From the NCBI GenBank assembly GCA_036384495.1, contig DASVMD010000044.1, positions 1-9,492 on the forward strand: DNA of 9,492 nt, given 5' to 3'. Positions 1 through 5,483 of this stretch are shown here, piece after piece; the stretch's first letter is position 1, and each line of letters starts with the position of its first letter. This stretch comes from JAQGHB01 sp036384495 (GTDB taxonomy: Bacteria; Patescibacteriota; Saccharimonadia; Saccharimonadales; UBA4665). The notes beneath the pieces were generated by a model, which saw only the letters and a list, made by a program, of their open reading frames with translations, was not told the origin of the DNA and made no database searches. The position numbers and the translations under genes are program-made.

Positions 1-511
1 TTTTAACACCCATCCAGACAGTTTCATACTCTTTTTGAGCCAAAGCCATGGTCTTTTTGAGCCATTCCTTGCCAGGGTCGTAGGCTTGGTAAATATCAAA
101 AATAAAGGTTGTTAAAAATGGCGGCTGCGAACGGCCCGTTAGGTAGGTTCGTGAAGCATTAGGGATTACTTTAAATCGTTCAAACAACGCCATAAGATCA
201 TCGAGGATGCCGTTTACTAGCTCTTTATGCTCCTCGTCAAACATGCCCTGCACCATAAAATAGCTGTCCCAGTAGTACAGTTCGTTATAGTCAAAGCCCG
301 TTTCTTCTCTGTAAGATGGTACGAGATATGGCTTAGGCAGCCCGAGTAAGCTTTCGTCATCTTGAGGGTGGAAACGCTGCACGCGCGACCAGTATCCGGC
401 AATGTAATCACGCGCTAAGCGCACATCCTCAGGCTGCAACTCCTTATCAGGCCGGAACGAGAAGGGCAATTTTGCGCGAGCAGCTTCTTTTGCTTTTTTG
501 AATGATGTCAT
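1..511 (-). CDS. Trehalase, GH37 family (partial, C-terminus beyond left edge)
   Basis: This is the first 170 residues of a glycoside hydrolase family 37 trehalase, which hydrolyses trehalose to two glucoses. I read it by translating the minus strand from the ATG at 511-509; the frame is open to base 1. YYWDSYF at residues 79-85 matches the family signature normally preceded by PGGRF (here a divergent PSYREETGFDYNE). NASRTYLTGRSQPPFL at 118-133 matches the family's N-x-N-R-x-Y-x-x-x-RSQPP block. The catalytic Asp and Glu lie further downstream in the family and are outside the window. There is no signal peptide, so the enzyme is probably cytoplasmic. No later ATG lies upstream of the signature. 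No spaced Shine-Dalgarno is present (GAAGG touches the ATG), and a promoter places +1 at the start codon. Whether the gene is intact cannot be judged here. Confidence 0.88.
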   Translation of the reverse strand, partial: MTSFKKAKEAARAKLPFSFRPDKELQPEDVRLARDYIAGYWSRVQRFHPQDDESLLGLPKPYLVPSYREETGFDYNELYYWDSYFMVQGMFDEEHKELVNGILDDLMALFERFKVIPNASRTYLTGRSQPPFLTTFIFDIYQAYDPGKEWLKKTMALAQKEYETVWMGVK

Positions 512-517
512 CCTTCT

Positions 518-546
518 AGCCTAACGATGTCAACAGATGCGGTCAA
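518..546 (-). promoter_or_regulatory. Promoter of the trehalase gene, apparently leaderless
   Basis: Read on the minus strand: -35 TTGACC (546-541), a 17-nt spacer, -10 TAGGCT (523-518), then exactly 6 nt before the ATG at 511. The -35 and spacing are good and the -10 is poor. It fills most of the 71-bp gap between the tail-like cluster and the trehalase, in which I see no convincing terminator. Confidence 0.5.
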
Positions 547-582
547 GGCAGAATGTTGTTCCGCTGTTACTTGCGTATAATT

Positions 583-1404
583 TTATCCGTACCAAATTAA
601 TCCGTGTACTTCGTCGGCGCCAATGGCAGTAGTGTCGGCATCGGTGATCGCCCCAGTGATAGCGTAAGCCATACCAGACGGGAACGTTGATACGGCAGCA
701 TCAGACATTGGCACGTTTACAGTAGAGCTAGGTGGTATTAACAAGGTAAAAACGGGGGTATCGGTACCGACCGTAGGCGCGGTGGCCTTATTATAAAACT
801 TAATATAGCGCTTGGATGTGGCATGATCGTTGGATACGCAGAAGCCATACAGGCCAGCCGTCGAAGCCTTCACAACAGTAGCATTAGTGGTGGCCGCCGA
901 TTTAATGCGAGCGCCCGTTAAACCACCCGAGGTACGCGTTAAGGGGGAATACGAGGCACCAACACTGTGCAGTGGAATCTGCATTGTCTTCAGTAAGATG
1001 TTTACGCTAGCAGTACCGGAGGTATATGAAGTCATACGAATTCTAAAGTACTGTTCCGGTAGCGGTCCATGAAGCACGCCATTAGCGGTTACGCTTTGGC
1101 TGCCACTCGTAGCCAGAGAGGAAGCGCTAAACAAGGTAGCAGCAACCCAGTTAGTATTATCGTTACTACACTGGAACGATAGAGTACCCGACCAAGTGCC
1201 TTGTATTTGCACACTTACGGAGCTGTAGTTTGACACGTCGCCGGTATAAGCATCAGCGTTGAGTGCGCCAGCCGTGCCAGTAGTCGAAAGAGTCTGACCA
1301 TTGGTAACCTGTATAGGGATTTTTGACTGATCGCTGGCCAGCACCACTGGCGCGCTATTGGCCGAGGCGGCTTGTCCATTGGGGTTATTTGGGGTGTAGC
1401 TCAT
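583..1404 (-). CDS. Phage-tail-like / surface structural protein, paralogue A
   Basis: A 273-residue protein of beta-rich composition (Ser, Thr, Ala, Gly, Val), with no signal peptide or membrane helix. The N-terminal SAPVVLASDQSKIPIQV segment (about residues 18-34) and the KATAPTVGTDTPVFTLLIP segment (about 206-224) resemble motifs I associate with phage virion or tail-accessory proteins. A middle section (about 70-140, with GTWSGTLSFQCSNDNTNW) looks like a carbohydrate-binding or baseplate-type beta sandwich, but that is inference. It is the last gene of a three-gene cluster. AGAAGGA lies 5 nt before its ATG and the gap from the upstream paralogue is 12 nt. It ends in the same WY-x stop as paralogue B. 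Function as a virion part, tail-like device or adhesin is unproven. No capsid, portal or terminase gene is in the window. Confidence 0.75.
   Translation of the reverse strand: MSYTPNNPNGQAASANSAPVVLASDQSKIPIQVTNGQTLSTTGTAGALNADAYTGDVSNYSSVSVQIQGTWSGTLSFQCSNDNTNWVAATLFSASSLATSGSQSVTANGVLHGPLPEQYFRIRMTSYTSGTASVNILLKTMQIPLHSVGASYSPLTRTSGGLTGARIKSAATTNATVVKASTAGLYGFCVSNDHATSKRYIKFYNKATAPTVGTDTPVFTLLIPPSSTVNVPMSDAAVSTFPSGMAYAITGAITDADTTAIGADEVHGLIWYG
743..795. repeat. 53-bp perfect direct repeat, copy 1 (second copy 1577-1629)
   Basis: Identical base for base to 1577-1629, while flanking sequence diverges at once. It encodes the YNKATAPTVGTDTPVF portion of the two tandem paralogues. Perfect identity over 53 bp, including all third codon positions, contrasts with the wider divergence of the genes. 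Confidence 0.95.
1019..1058. repeat. 40-bp direct repeat with one mismatch, copy 1 (second copy 1850-1889)
   Basis: This matches 1850-1889 at 39 of 40 positions; the single difference is T at 1041 against C at 1872. It encodes the EQYFR-[IV]-RMTSYTS segment shared by both paralogues, and it is a second near-identical DNA patch within otherwise diverged genes. Confidence 0.93.
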
Positions 1405-1416
1405 ACGTTCCTTCTG

Positions 1417-2235
1417 TTATTGATACCATATTATGCCGTGTACTTCATCTGCACCGATGGCGGTCGTGTCACTATCGGCAATACCGCCTGTAATAGCGTA
1501 GCCTAGGCCGCTCGCGAAAGCCGATACTGCCACCTCTGTCATAGGTACCGAAATAGTGCCATTAGCAGGAATTAAAAAGGTAAAAACGGGGGTATCGGTA
1601 CCGACCGTAGGCGCGGTGGCCTTATTATAGATCTTGATATACCGCTTCGAGCTGGAATCATTTGATAACGCCAACCCGTATAATCCTGCCGTTGAAACCT
1701 TTAAACTCGTAGCATTCGTAGAAGCAGCAGACTTGATGCGGGCGCTGGGCAAACCGCCTGAGGAACGAGCAAGTATATAGGCTGCCACACCGTACGTATG
1801 CAATGACGCCTGCATGGCCTTCAACGTCACCGTCACGGTAGCCGTACCTGAGGTATATGAAGTCATACGAACTCTAAAGTACTGTTCCGCAAGGGGTGCA
1901 TGATATATGCCATTGGAAGTTATGGTTTGATTACCTCCTGTAGCGCTAGATGAAGCATTGTACAACTGTACGGCAGTATAATTGACACCGTCGTTACAAG
2001 CTTGAAATGATAGAGTACCCGACCAGGTGCCCGTGATTTGCACGCTTACAAAGTTATAATTAGACACGTCGCCAACATAGCCGTCGGCATTGAGCACACC
2101 AGCCGTACCCGTAACAGTAACTACTTGGCCGCCATTGATTTGGGTTGATATCTTTGACTGATCGCTGGCCAATACAACTGGCGCACTGCTGGCCATGGTG
2201 GCCTGCCCATTGGAATTTTGGGGGTTATAACTCAT
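1417..2235 (-). CDS. Phage-tail-like / surface structural protein, paralogue B
   Basis: A 272-residue protein clearly homologous along its whole length to the next gene (583-1404). Shared blocks are SAPVVLASDQSK near the N-terminus, TGTAG-[AV]-LNAD and GDVSNY, GTWSGTLSFQ, EQYFRVRMTSYTSGTA, KATAPTVGTDTPVF and a GADEVHG-[IL]-IWY C-terminus. There is no signal peptide or transmembrane segment. It starts 12 nt after the stop of the tail-fibre-like gene, with a TGAGAG-type ribosome site, so the three genes are probably one transcript. The pair arose by tandem duplication, later homogenised in patches. The two products could be alternative or alternating subunits of one structure (inference). Confidence 0.75.
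   Translation of the reverse strand: MSYNPQNSNGQATMASSAPVVLASDQSKISTQINGGQVVTVTGTAGVLNADGYVGDVSNYNFVSVQITGTWSGTLSFQACNDGVNYTAVQLYNASSSATGGNQTITSNGIYHAPLAEQYFRVRMTSYTSGTATVTVTLKAMQASLHTYGVAAYILARSSGGLPSARIKSAASTNATSLKVSTAGLYGLALSNDSSSKRYIKIYNKATAPTVGTDTPVFTFLIPANGTISVPMTEVAVSAFASGLGYAITGGIADSDTTAIGADEVHGIIWYQ
1577..1629. repeat. 53-bp perfect direct repeat, copy 2
   Basis: The partner of 743-795, 834 bp away, at the equivalent codon positions of paralogue B. Confidence 0.95.
1850..1889. repeat. 40-bp direct repeat, copy 2
   Basis: The partner of 1019-1058, with one mismatch. Confidence 0.93.
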
Positions 2236-2247
2236 ACTTAACTCTCA

Positions 2248-3387
2248 TTATACAATCTGCCAGTTCGTGCCATCACTAATAATATCAACGCTGGAGTTAG
2301 CCACTGGTAAAGTTATGCTAGATGATCCGTCTATTGTCTGGGAGCCGGTCACCGTTACTGTGCCGGAGCCAGTGTTTTTGATAGTGTAGCGGCTGGTGTT
2401 GCTCGTGGCGCTAGGAAGCGTAATAGTGGTGGTGCCGCTTACAAAATATACATAATCGGTTTTGGTCGTACTACCTGCCGAAGTGGCCGTAGAAACTACG
2501 TTAACCGATCGACTTATACCGCCCGAAGGCAGCGTCACCTGATTACCATTAGCGCCCGATATAGTCAGGTTTTGCCCGATCAATGAGAGTGTTTGATCGC
2601 CAGTATTAGTGCCGGTGGTATTCCCCAACACAGTTTGCTGCGCATCGGTAACGTAACGCTTGTTTGTGCTATCGGTAATATCGGCCGTGGTGGCATCGGC
2701 TCCGGCAGTTACGATACCCTGCGAATTGTACGTAATCTTGGTCTTGGTGGCCCCTGTAACACTTGCCTTGTCGGCCTTACCTGTAACGGTGCTGTTAGCA
2801 GAAACCCGAGCATCGGTATAATACAGGTTGCTGCCTTCAGCGACCGCCGTAGTGTTAAGTGTTTGCCAGCTTTTATCGCCCCTGTAATACTGCGCTGTTG
2901 TGCCACCGGTTACGGTAGGCTCTTTGGCGTCTAAAGCCGTTTGTTGAGCTGTCGAGACCGGCTTGTTAGCATCTGATGTATTATCTACATTACCAAGCCC
3001 AACATCTGATCGTGATAAAGTAACCGCTCCCGTTCTACCAGCCACGCTGTTAACGCCAGTTTGGTTGATCCATTTATGGCTAGCGGCGTCGTACGTCAGC
3101 AATTGCTGGTCAGACGGGGAAACAATTGCTACGTCTGTATTACCGGCTAAAGTAGAGGAGCCGCCAGCAACGGTCGCCCAGGTGCCATCGCCACGCAAAT
3201 AAGTACTGCTGGAGGCGCTGCCGCTACCCAAATTAGCCGTGGGTACTTTACCGCCCGACAGAGGTGCTACTGTACCGTCAGTCCGGATTTTTAAGCTACC
3301 GTCGGTGTTATGTTCTCGCAGCAAAAAATCATTGAGGATATCACCCCATGTGCCATCATCTTGACCAGGTTGCGGTAATCTTGCCAT
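2248..3387 (-). CDS. Tail-fibre-like mosaic surface protein
   Basis: A 379-residue, cysteine-free, Thr/Ser/Gly-rich protein, first gene of the three-gene cluster. Residues 1-30 (opening MARLPQPGQDDGTWGDILND) form a small module I associate with actinobacterial and CPR surface or tail proteins. Several tail-fibre motifs follow: YLRGDGTW (63-70), LLTYDAASHKW (96-106), GRTGAVTLSRSDVGLGNVDN (117-136), YYRGDKSW (167-174), SNLYYTDARV (186-195) and GTNTGDQTL (259-267). The C-terminal 50 residues (RYTIKNTGSGTVTVTG to the final SDGTNWQIV) resemble the closing beta domain of tail proteins. Such modules normally form trimeric fibres that bind receptors or polysaccharides. There is no signal peptide, so export would need a phage-like assembly or a holin-type route. 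The gene could belong to a prophage remnant, a tail-like particle or a domesticated adhesin; the window does not decide. Confidence 0.72.
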   Translation of the reverse strand: MARLPQPGQDDGTWGDILNDFLLREHNTDGSLKIRTDGTVAPLSGGKVPTANLGSGSASSSTYLRGDGTWATVAGGSSTLAGNTDVAIVSPSDQQLLTYDAASHKWINQTGVNSVAGRTGAVTLSRSDVGLGNVDNTSDANKPVSTAQQTALDAKEPTVTGGTTAQYYRGDKSWQTLNTTAVAEGSNLYYTDARVSANSTVTGKADKASVTGATKTKITYNSQGIVTAGADATTADITDSTNKRYVTDAQQTVLGNTTGTNTGDQTLSLIGQNLTISGANGNQVTLPSGGISRSVNVVSTATSAGSTTKTDYVYFVSGTTTITLPSATSNTSRYTIKNTGSGTVTVTGSQTIDGSSSITLPVANSSVDIISDGTNWQIV

Positions 3388-3432
3388 TACTCAGCAATCT
3401 ATGTATTTTCACTTATCGCGGTCATGCTTACC

Positions 3433-3441
3433 ATTCTACCA
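3433..3441 (-). promoter_or_regulatory. Extended -10 promoter of the tail-like cluster
   Basis: On the minus strand TGGTAGAAT carries an extended TGn plus a TAGAAT -10 box (3438-3433). No good -35 is seen. Transcription would start near 3426, giving a leader of about 40 nt. The ribosome site before the ATG at 3387 is weak. Confidence 0.5.
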
Positions 3442-3496
3442 TTTAAATGCTGTAAGACAGATAGACTTGCTTAAAAAAATAAGTTTTCTTGGATAT

Positions 3497-3529
3497 AAAA
3501 AAGAAACGGGCGTAACCCGTTTCTTTTTT
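3497..3529. terminator. Bidirectional rho-independent terminator
   Basis: GAAACGGG (3503-3510) pairs with CCCGTTTC (3516-3523) around a 5-nt loop. The A6 (3497-3502) and T6 (3524-3529) on the flanks extend the stem and give a U-tract in either direction. It lies 17 bp after the RRM gene stop on the minus strand, so its main job is to end that transcript before the tail-like cluster promoter. Confidence 0.92.
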
Positions 3530-3546
3530 ACTACAGGCTATAGCTG

Positions 3547-3855
3547 TTAGTAGCGGTTGCCACCGCCATTGCCACCGCCGAAGCCGCCACCACCACGTGG
3601 TCGCTCTTCACGAGGACGAGCCTCGGAAACAACGATTGCGCGGCCGTCGAGGTCTTTGCCATTCAGCTGGTCAACAGCTGCTTTGGCTTCTTCATCGCTC
3701 GACATCTCAACAAAGCCGAAGCCCTTGCTGCGATTGGTGTCGCGGTCGATGATGACACTTGCTGATACCACAGTACCGGCTTGCGAGAAGAAATCCTTCA
3801 AGCTGTCATCGTTAGTTGCCCAAGCGAGGGAACCGACAAATAGTTTGGTTGCCAT
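3547..3855 (-). CDS. RRM-domain RNA-binding protein with glycine-rich tail
   Basis: A 102-residue single-RRM protein. RNP2 is LFVGSL (residues 5-10) and RNP1 is KGFGFVEM (44-51), with the aromatic residues F6, F46 and F48 that stack on RNA bases. The RRM fold spans about residues 3-80. The tail (81-102) is Arg/Gly-rich (REERPRGGGGFGGG), like the bacterial Rbp and plant glycine-rich RNA-binding proteins that are often cold-induced. The likely role is RNA chaperone or post-transcriptional regulator in the cytoplasm. AGGAG lies 11 nt upstream of the ATG. It is transcribed alone: strong promoter at 3981-4009, structured leader of about 118 nt, terminator at 3497-3529. The cold-response role is inferred from family and leader, not shown. 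Confidence 0.93.
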   Translation of the reverse strand: MATKLFVGSLAWATNDDSLKDFFSQAGTVVSASVIIDRDTNRSKGFGFVEMSSDEEAKAAVDQLNGKDLDGRAIVVSEARPREERPRGGGGFGGGNGGGNRY

Positions 3856-3899
3856 ATATTGTTACACTCCTATGTCCGAGGTAATCTGGCGAACCAGTT

Positions 3900-3966
3900 A
3901 GCCGCTCCTCATAACATGTACTTATCTTATTAATTATCTAGAACCTAACAAATGTTATTAGCGGCT
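3900..3966 (-). promoter_or_regulatory. Structured 5' leader hairpin of the RRM mRNA
   Basis: In the minus-strand transcript AGCCGCT (3966-3960) pairs with AGCGGCT (3906-3900), and ATAACAT (3958-3952) pairs with ATGTTAT (3917-3911). The two 7-bp helices are separated by an asymmetric internal loop (A against GAGG) and capped by a 34-nt AT-rich loop. The hairpin sits between the +1 near 3974 and the ribosome site near 3870. Leaders of this kind can act as RNA thermometers or protein-binding sites. Autoregulation by the RRM protein is possible but unproven. Confidence 0.6.
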
Positions 3967-3980
3967 TTTCTAGCACTGGC

Positions 3981-4009
3981 AGTATACCAGAGTTCTCTCT
4001 GGCTCACAA
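3981..4009 (-). promoter_or_regulatory. Promoter of the RRM gene with an internal inverted repeat
   Basis: On the minus strand: -35 TTGTGA (4009-4004), a 17-nt spacer, -10 TATACT (3986-3981) preceded by an extended TGG. The spacer carries a perfect 6+6 inverted repeat, CCAGAG and CTCTGG around 4 nt (3987-4002), which could be a repressor operator. It overlaps the end region of the upstream acidic-protein gene by only a few bases. Confidence 0.75.
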
Positions 4010-4016
4010 GGGGCGC

Positions 4017-4301
4017 TTATTGCTGGCGCTGATCTTTCTGTGGATCATAGCCCTCGACATCGCTGCCGAGATTGGAGCCGACATCTTCTTGGCCTTGTTG
4101 ATAGACTTCTGTTTGATCTACATCGGTATCGAGCACAGGTTCTGTTTTGTCGCTCTCTTCTGCGGCTTCATCGGCCTGGCGATCATCTTGCGGATCGGCG
4201 CCATCATCACGCGAAGCTCCAGCTGGCGTAAACGGTGTTTGGCCTTCGTCACCCGGTAATTCTTCTAACTTTTCTTCGTCGTTCGGTTCGGTCGGTGGCA
4301 T
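4017..4301 (-). CDS. Small acidic, disordered hypothetical protein
   Basis: A 94-residue protein with no domain I recognise. It is strongly acidic (runs such as DEEKLEELPGDEG and EESDKTEPVLDTDVDQTEV), rich in Gln near the end (QQGQED, QKDQRQQ), and has no cysteine, no signal peptide and no membrane segment, so it should be intrinsically disordered and cytoplasmic. AAGGAGG lies 5 nt before the ATG, a strong ribosome site that supports real translation. The opposite strand has an open frame through the same region (4020-4259) coding a hydrophobic peptide; that frame lacks a ribosome site and looks like the complement of an acidic gene. No clear promoter is seen, though an inverted repeat lies upstream at 4345-4378. 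Confidence 0.7.
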   Translation of the reverse strand: MPPTEPNDEEKLEELPGDEGQTPFTPAGASRDDGADPQDDRQADEAAEESDKTEPVLDTDVDQTEVYQQGQEDVGSNLGSDVEGYDPQKDQRQQ

Positions 4302-4344
4302 AAGCCCTCCTTAATTTATGTATCCTAAGCGTAGCAGGTTTGGT

Positions 4345-4378
4345 ATTGAAAATTAGTAAGATAGCTCACATTTTCAAT
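4345..4378. promoter_or_regulatory. 9-bp inverted repeat between divergent units, possible operator
   Basis: ATTGAAAAT (4345-4353) and ATTTTCAAT (4370-4378) are perfect inverted copies around a 16-nt spacer. The repeat is 2 bp from the -35 box of the plus-strand promoter at 4381 and upstream of the acidic-protein gene on the minus strand. Arm centres are 25 bp apart, so it could bind a dimeric regulator or form a hairpin in the acidic-protein leader. Confidence 0.45.
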
Positions 4379-4380
4379 GC

Positions 4381-4408
4381 TTGACGAGTTAAGTGTGACT
4401 TGTACAAT
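4381..4408 (+). promoter_or_regulatory. Promoter of the 4415-4590 small RNA
   Basis: -35 TTGACG (4381-4386), 16-nt spacer, -10 TACAAT (4403-4408). The predicted start is near 4415. No sizeable protein gene lies before the terminator at 4559-4586. Confidence 0.65.
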
Positions 4409-4447
4409 ATAAGTATTAGCATTTCAAAACAGAAAGGGGGTAATCCA

Positions 4448-4513
4448 TTGAAAAGTCCTAGATCTACCGGGCAGGCAATGAATAGTCGCGCGCAGGAGGT
4501 ATGCGCCGACTAG
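4448..4513 (+). CDS. Possible 21-residue peptide inside the small RNA
   Basis: AGAAAGGGGG (4431-4440) lies 7 nt before a TTG at 4448, and the frame MKSPRSTGQAMNSRAQEVCAD stops at TAG 4511. The ribosome site is good but the start is non-ATG and the peptide has no recognisable motif. The frame runs through the helices described for the RNA, so translation and that fold would exclude each other. It may be chance. Confidence 0.2.
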   Translation: MKSPRSTGQAMNSRAQEVCAD

Positions 4514-4558
4514 CCTTCTTTCTAAGATGTTCGCCTGCCTATGTAGGCCGAATGCCTC

Positions 4559-4586
4559 AAGCCGCTTCTTACACGGAGCGGCTTTT
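4559..4586 (+). terminator. Rho-independent terminator of the small RNA
   Basis: AAGCCGCT (4559-4566) pairs with AGCGGCTT (4577-4584) around a 10-nt loop and is followed by TTTTCGTTTG. The U-tract is short but the stem is perfect. It lies 27 bp before the next promoter's -35 box. Confidence 0.75.
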
Positions 4587-4612
4587 CGTTTGCAAACATA
4601 CGCGCCGGGGGG

Positions 4613-4641
4613 TTGACTTATTTATATTATTTTGCTATAAT
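4613..4641 (+). promoter_or_regulatory. Strong promoter of the DUF922 gene
   Basis: -35 TTGACT (4613-4618), 17-nt AT-rich spacer, -10 TATAAT (4636-4641), giving a start near 4648. The palindrome CCAGT-CA-ACTGG (4651-4662) lies at the very beginning of the transcript and could be an operator or a small hairpin just before the ribosome site. Confidence 0.85.
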
Positions 4642-4676
4642 ATGCCTTATCCAGTCAACTGGTGAGGAGTTGTGTT

Positions 4677-5483
4677 TTGAGTCTATTTACTACCGTGCAA
4701 ACCTGGTTGCGTCGCTCCCGCTCTACGCGGACGCTTATTAAAGCTTCCGTGGTGTCGGTCATTATTGCCACCATAGCAAGCGTGGGGGTTTTTACCAGCT
4801 ACCCAGAGGCCGTTCAAGCCAATTCTTTGGCTAGTTTTGCTCATCCCTTGCAAAAAGCTGCAAGCCCTCCCGCGCCAGCACCGGCCACCACCCCAGCAAC
4901 CACCTCACCATCGTGCACACCAGGCGTAGATACATCTGTGCAAGCCCCGAGCGTGAGTGCCGATCAGCCTGGCTTACATCAAGTAGCCGTAACGAGTAAC
5001 ACCTACACTGTGTTTGGCGACAGCGTTGACGCAGTCAATGCTCAGATGGCTCGTTGCACACCCACTAACAACGGCAATGACCGTTTCGCGGCAAGTACTG
5101 TTTACTCGATTAATTGGAGCTTTCGCTACCAAAGCGGTACTGACGGCCTGTGCACTGTTACCAGCGCCAGCGTGGGACTAGCGATTGGGCAGATTTTTCC
5201 GGCGTGGCAGCCGTCTAGCGGCAGCAGCTCGGCGCTGCGTAACTCGTGGCAAACGTTTATAACGAACCTCGCCACTCACGAAAATGGGCACCGCGCGCTC
5301 GATCAGGCGACAGCCGCAACGATATTGTCAGACCTGCAAAACGTTCCGGCAACCAATTGTGGTGATATTGAAGCTGCTGCCAACAATAAAGCCAACAGTG
5401 ACCTAGCAGCGCTCGATCAGGCCAATGACGCCTACGATAGCAACACCAATCACGGTGTTACCCAAGGCGCAATTCTGCGTTAA
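4677..5483 (+). CDS. Membrane-anchored DUF922-family zinc protease-like protein
   Basis: Probably an extracytoplasmic zinc-dependent hydrolase of the DUF922 family (268 residues). I chose the TTG at 4677 because GAGGAG (4664-4669) sits 7 nt upstream; a GTG at 4662 in the same frame overlaps that ribosome site. A basic N-terminus and a hydrophobic segment (about residues 23-40) form a signal anchor, followed by a Pro/Ala/Thr-rich linker (60-78). The domain spans about 80-268. HENGH (201-205) supplies an HExxH zinc site, and the C-terminal YDSNTNHGVTQGA (253-265), with H259, fits the family's conserved Y-D-x-x-T-x-HG motif and a possible third ligand. Cysteines at 80, 127, 159 and 228 may form disulphides. 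Its stop codon overlaps that of the convergent exoD-like gene in a shared TTAA. The substrate is unknown. Confidence 0.82.
   Translation: MSLFTTVQTWLRRSRSTRTLIKASVVSVIIATIASVGVFTSYPEAVQANSLASFAHPLQKAASPPAPAPATTPATTSPSCTPGVDTSVQAPSVSADQPGLHQVAVTSNTYTVFGDSVDAVNAQMARCTPTNNGNDRFAASTVYSINWSFRYQSGTDGLCTVTSASVGLAIGQIFPAWQPSSGSSSALRNSWQTFITNLATHENGHRALDQATAATILSDLQNVPATNCGDIEAAANNKANSDLAALDQANDAYDSNTNHGVTQGAILR

Larger units (their letters stand above)
4415..4590 (+). ncRNA. Candidate structured small RNA of unknown family
   Basis: This stretch of about 175 nt has its own promoter and terminator and no long reading frame. Helices I can pair by eye: GCATTT (4419-4424) with GAATGC (4550-4555) closing the molecule; GGCAGGC (4470-4476) with GCCTGCC (4533-4539); and a hairpin at 4483-4512, where TAGTCG pairs with CGACTA and GCGCA with TGCGC, with one bulged C. 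The loop of that hairpin is GGAGGTA, containing a Shine-Dalgarno-like GGAGG. The nested helices suggest a multibranched fold. It does not match the tmRNA, SRP RNA or RNase P landmarks I know, and I cannot place it as 6S RNA. It might act as a regulator, a ribosome or anti-SD decoy, or be a short mRNA with a leader peptide. Confidence 0.5.

Noticed and set aside
217..411. A 64-residue minus-strand open frame
   Set aside because: It lies inside the trehalase coding region in another frame. The trehalase frame carries recognisable GH37 signatures, and this one carries nothing.
3899..3970. Plus-strand terminator (AGCCGCT ... AGCGGCTTTT)
   Set aside because: No plus-strand transcript would end here, and the loop is too large for a terminator. 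The structure makes better sense in the minus-strand RRM leader.
4020..4259. Hydrophobic plus-strand frame (79 residues) opposite the acidic protein
   Set aside because: It has no ribosome site, and the complement of Asp/Glu codons yields hydrophobic residues automatically. The minus-strand gene has a strong AAGGAGG.
4415..4590. Assignment of the small RNA to SRP RNA, RNase P RNA or 6S RNA
   Set aside because: I do not see the SRP GGAA-tetraloop domain or the conserved RNase P P4 sequences. The one central hairpin with separate terminator does not give the long rod with a central bubble of 6S.
4501..4664. ATG directly after AGGAGGT with a 53-residue open frame running through the terminator and promoter
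   Set aside because: The ribosome site touches the ATG with no spacer and sits in a hairpin loop. The frame crosses a clear terminator and the next promoter, and the peptide has no motif.
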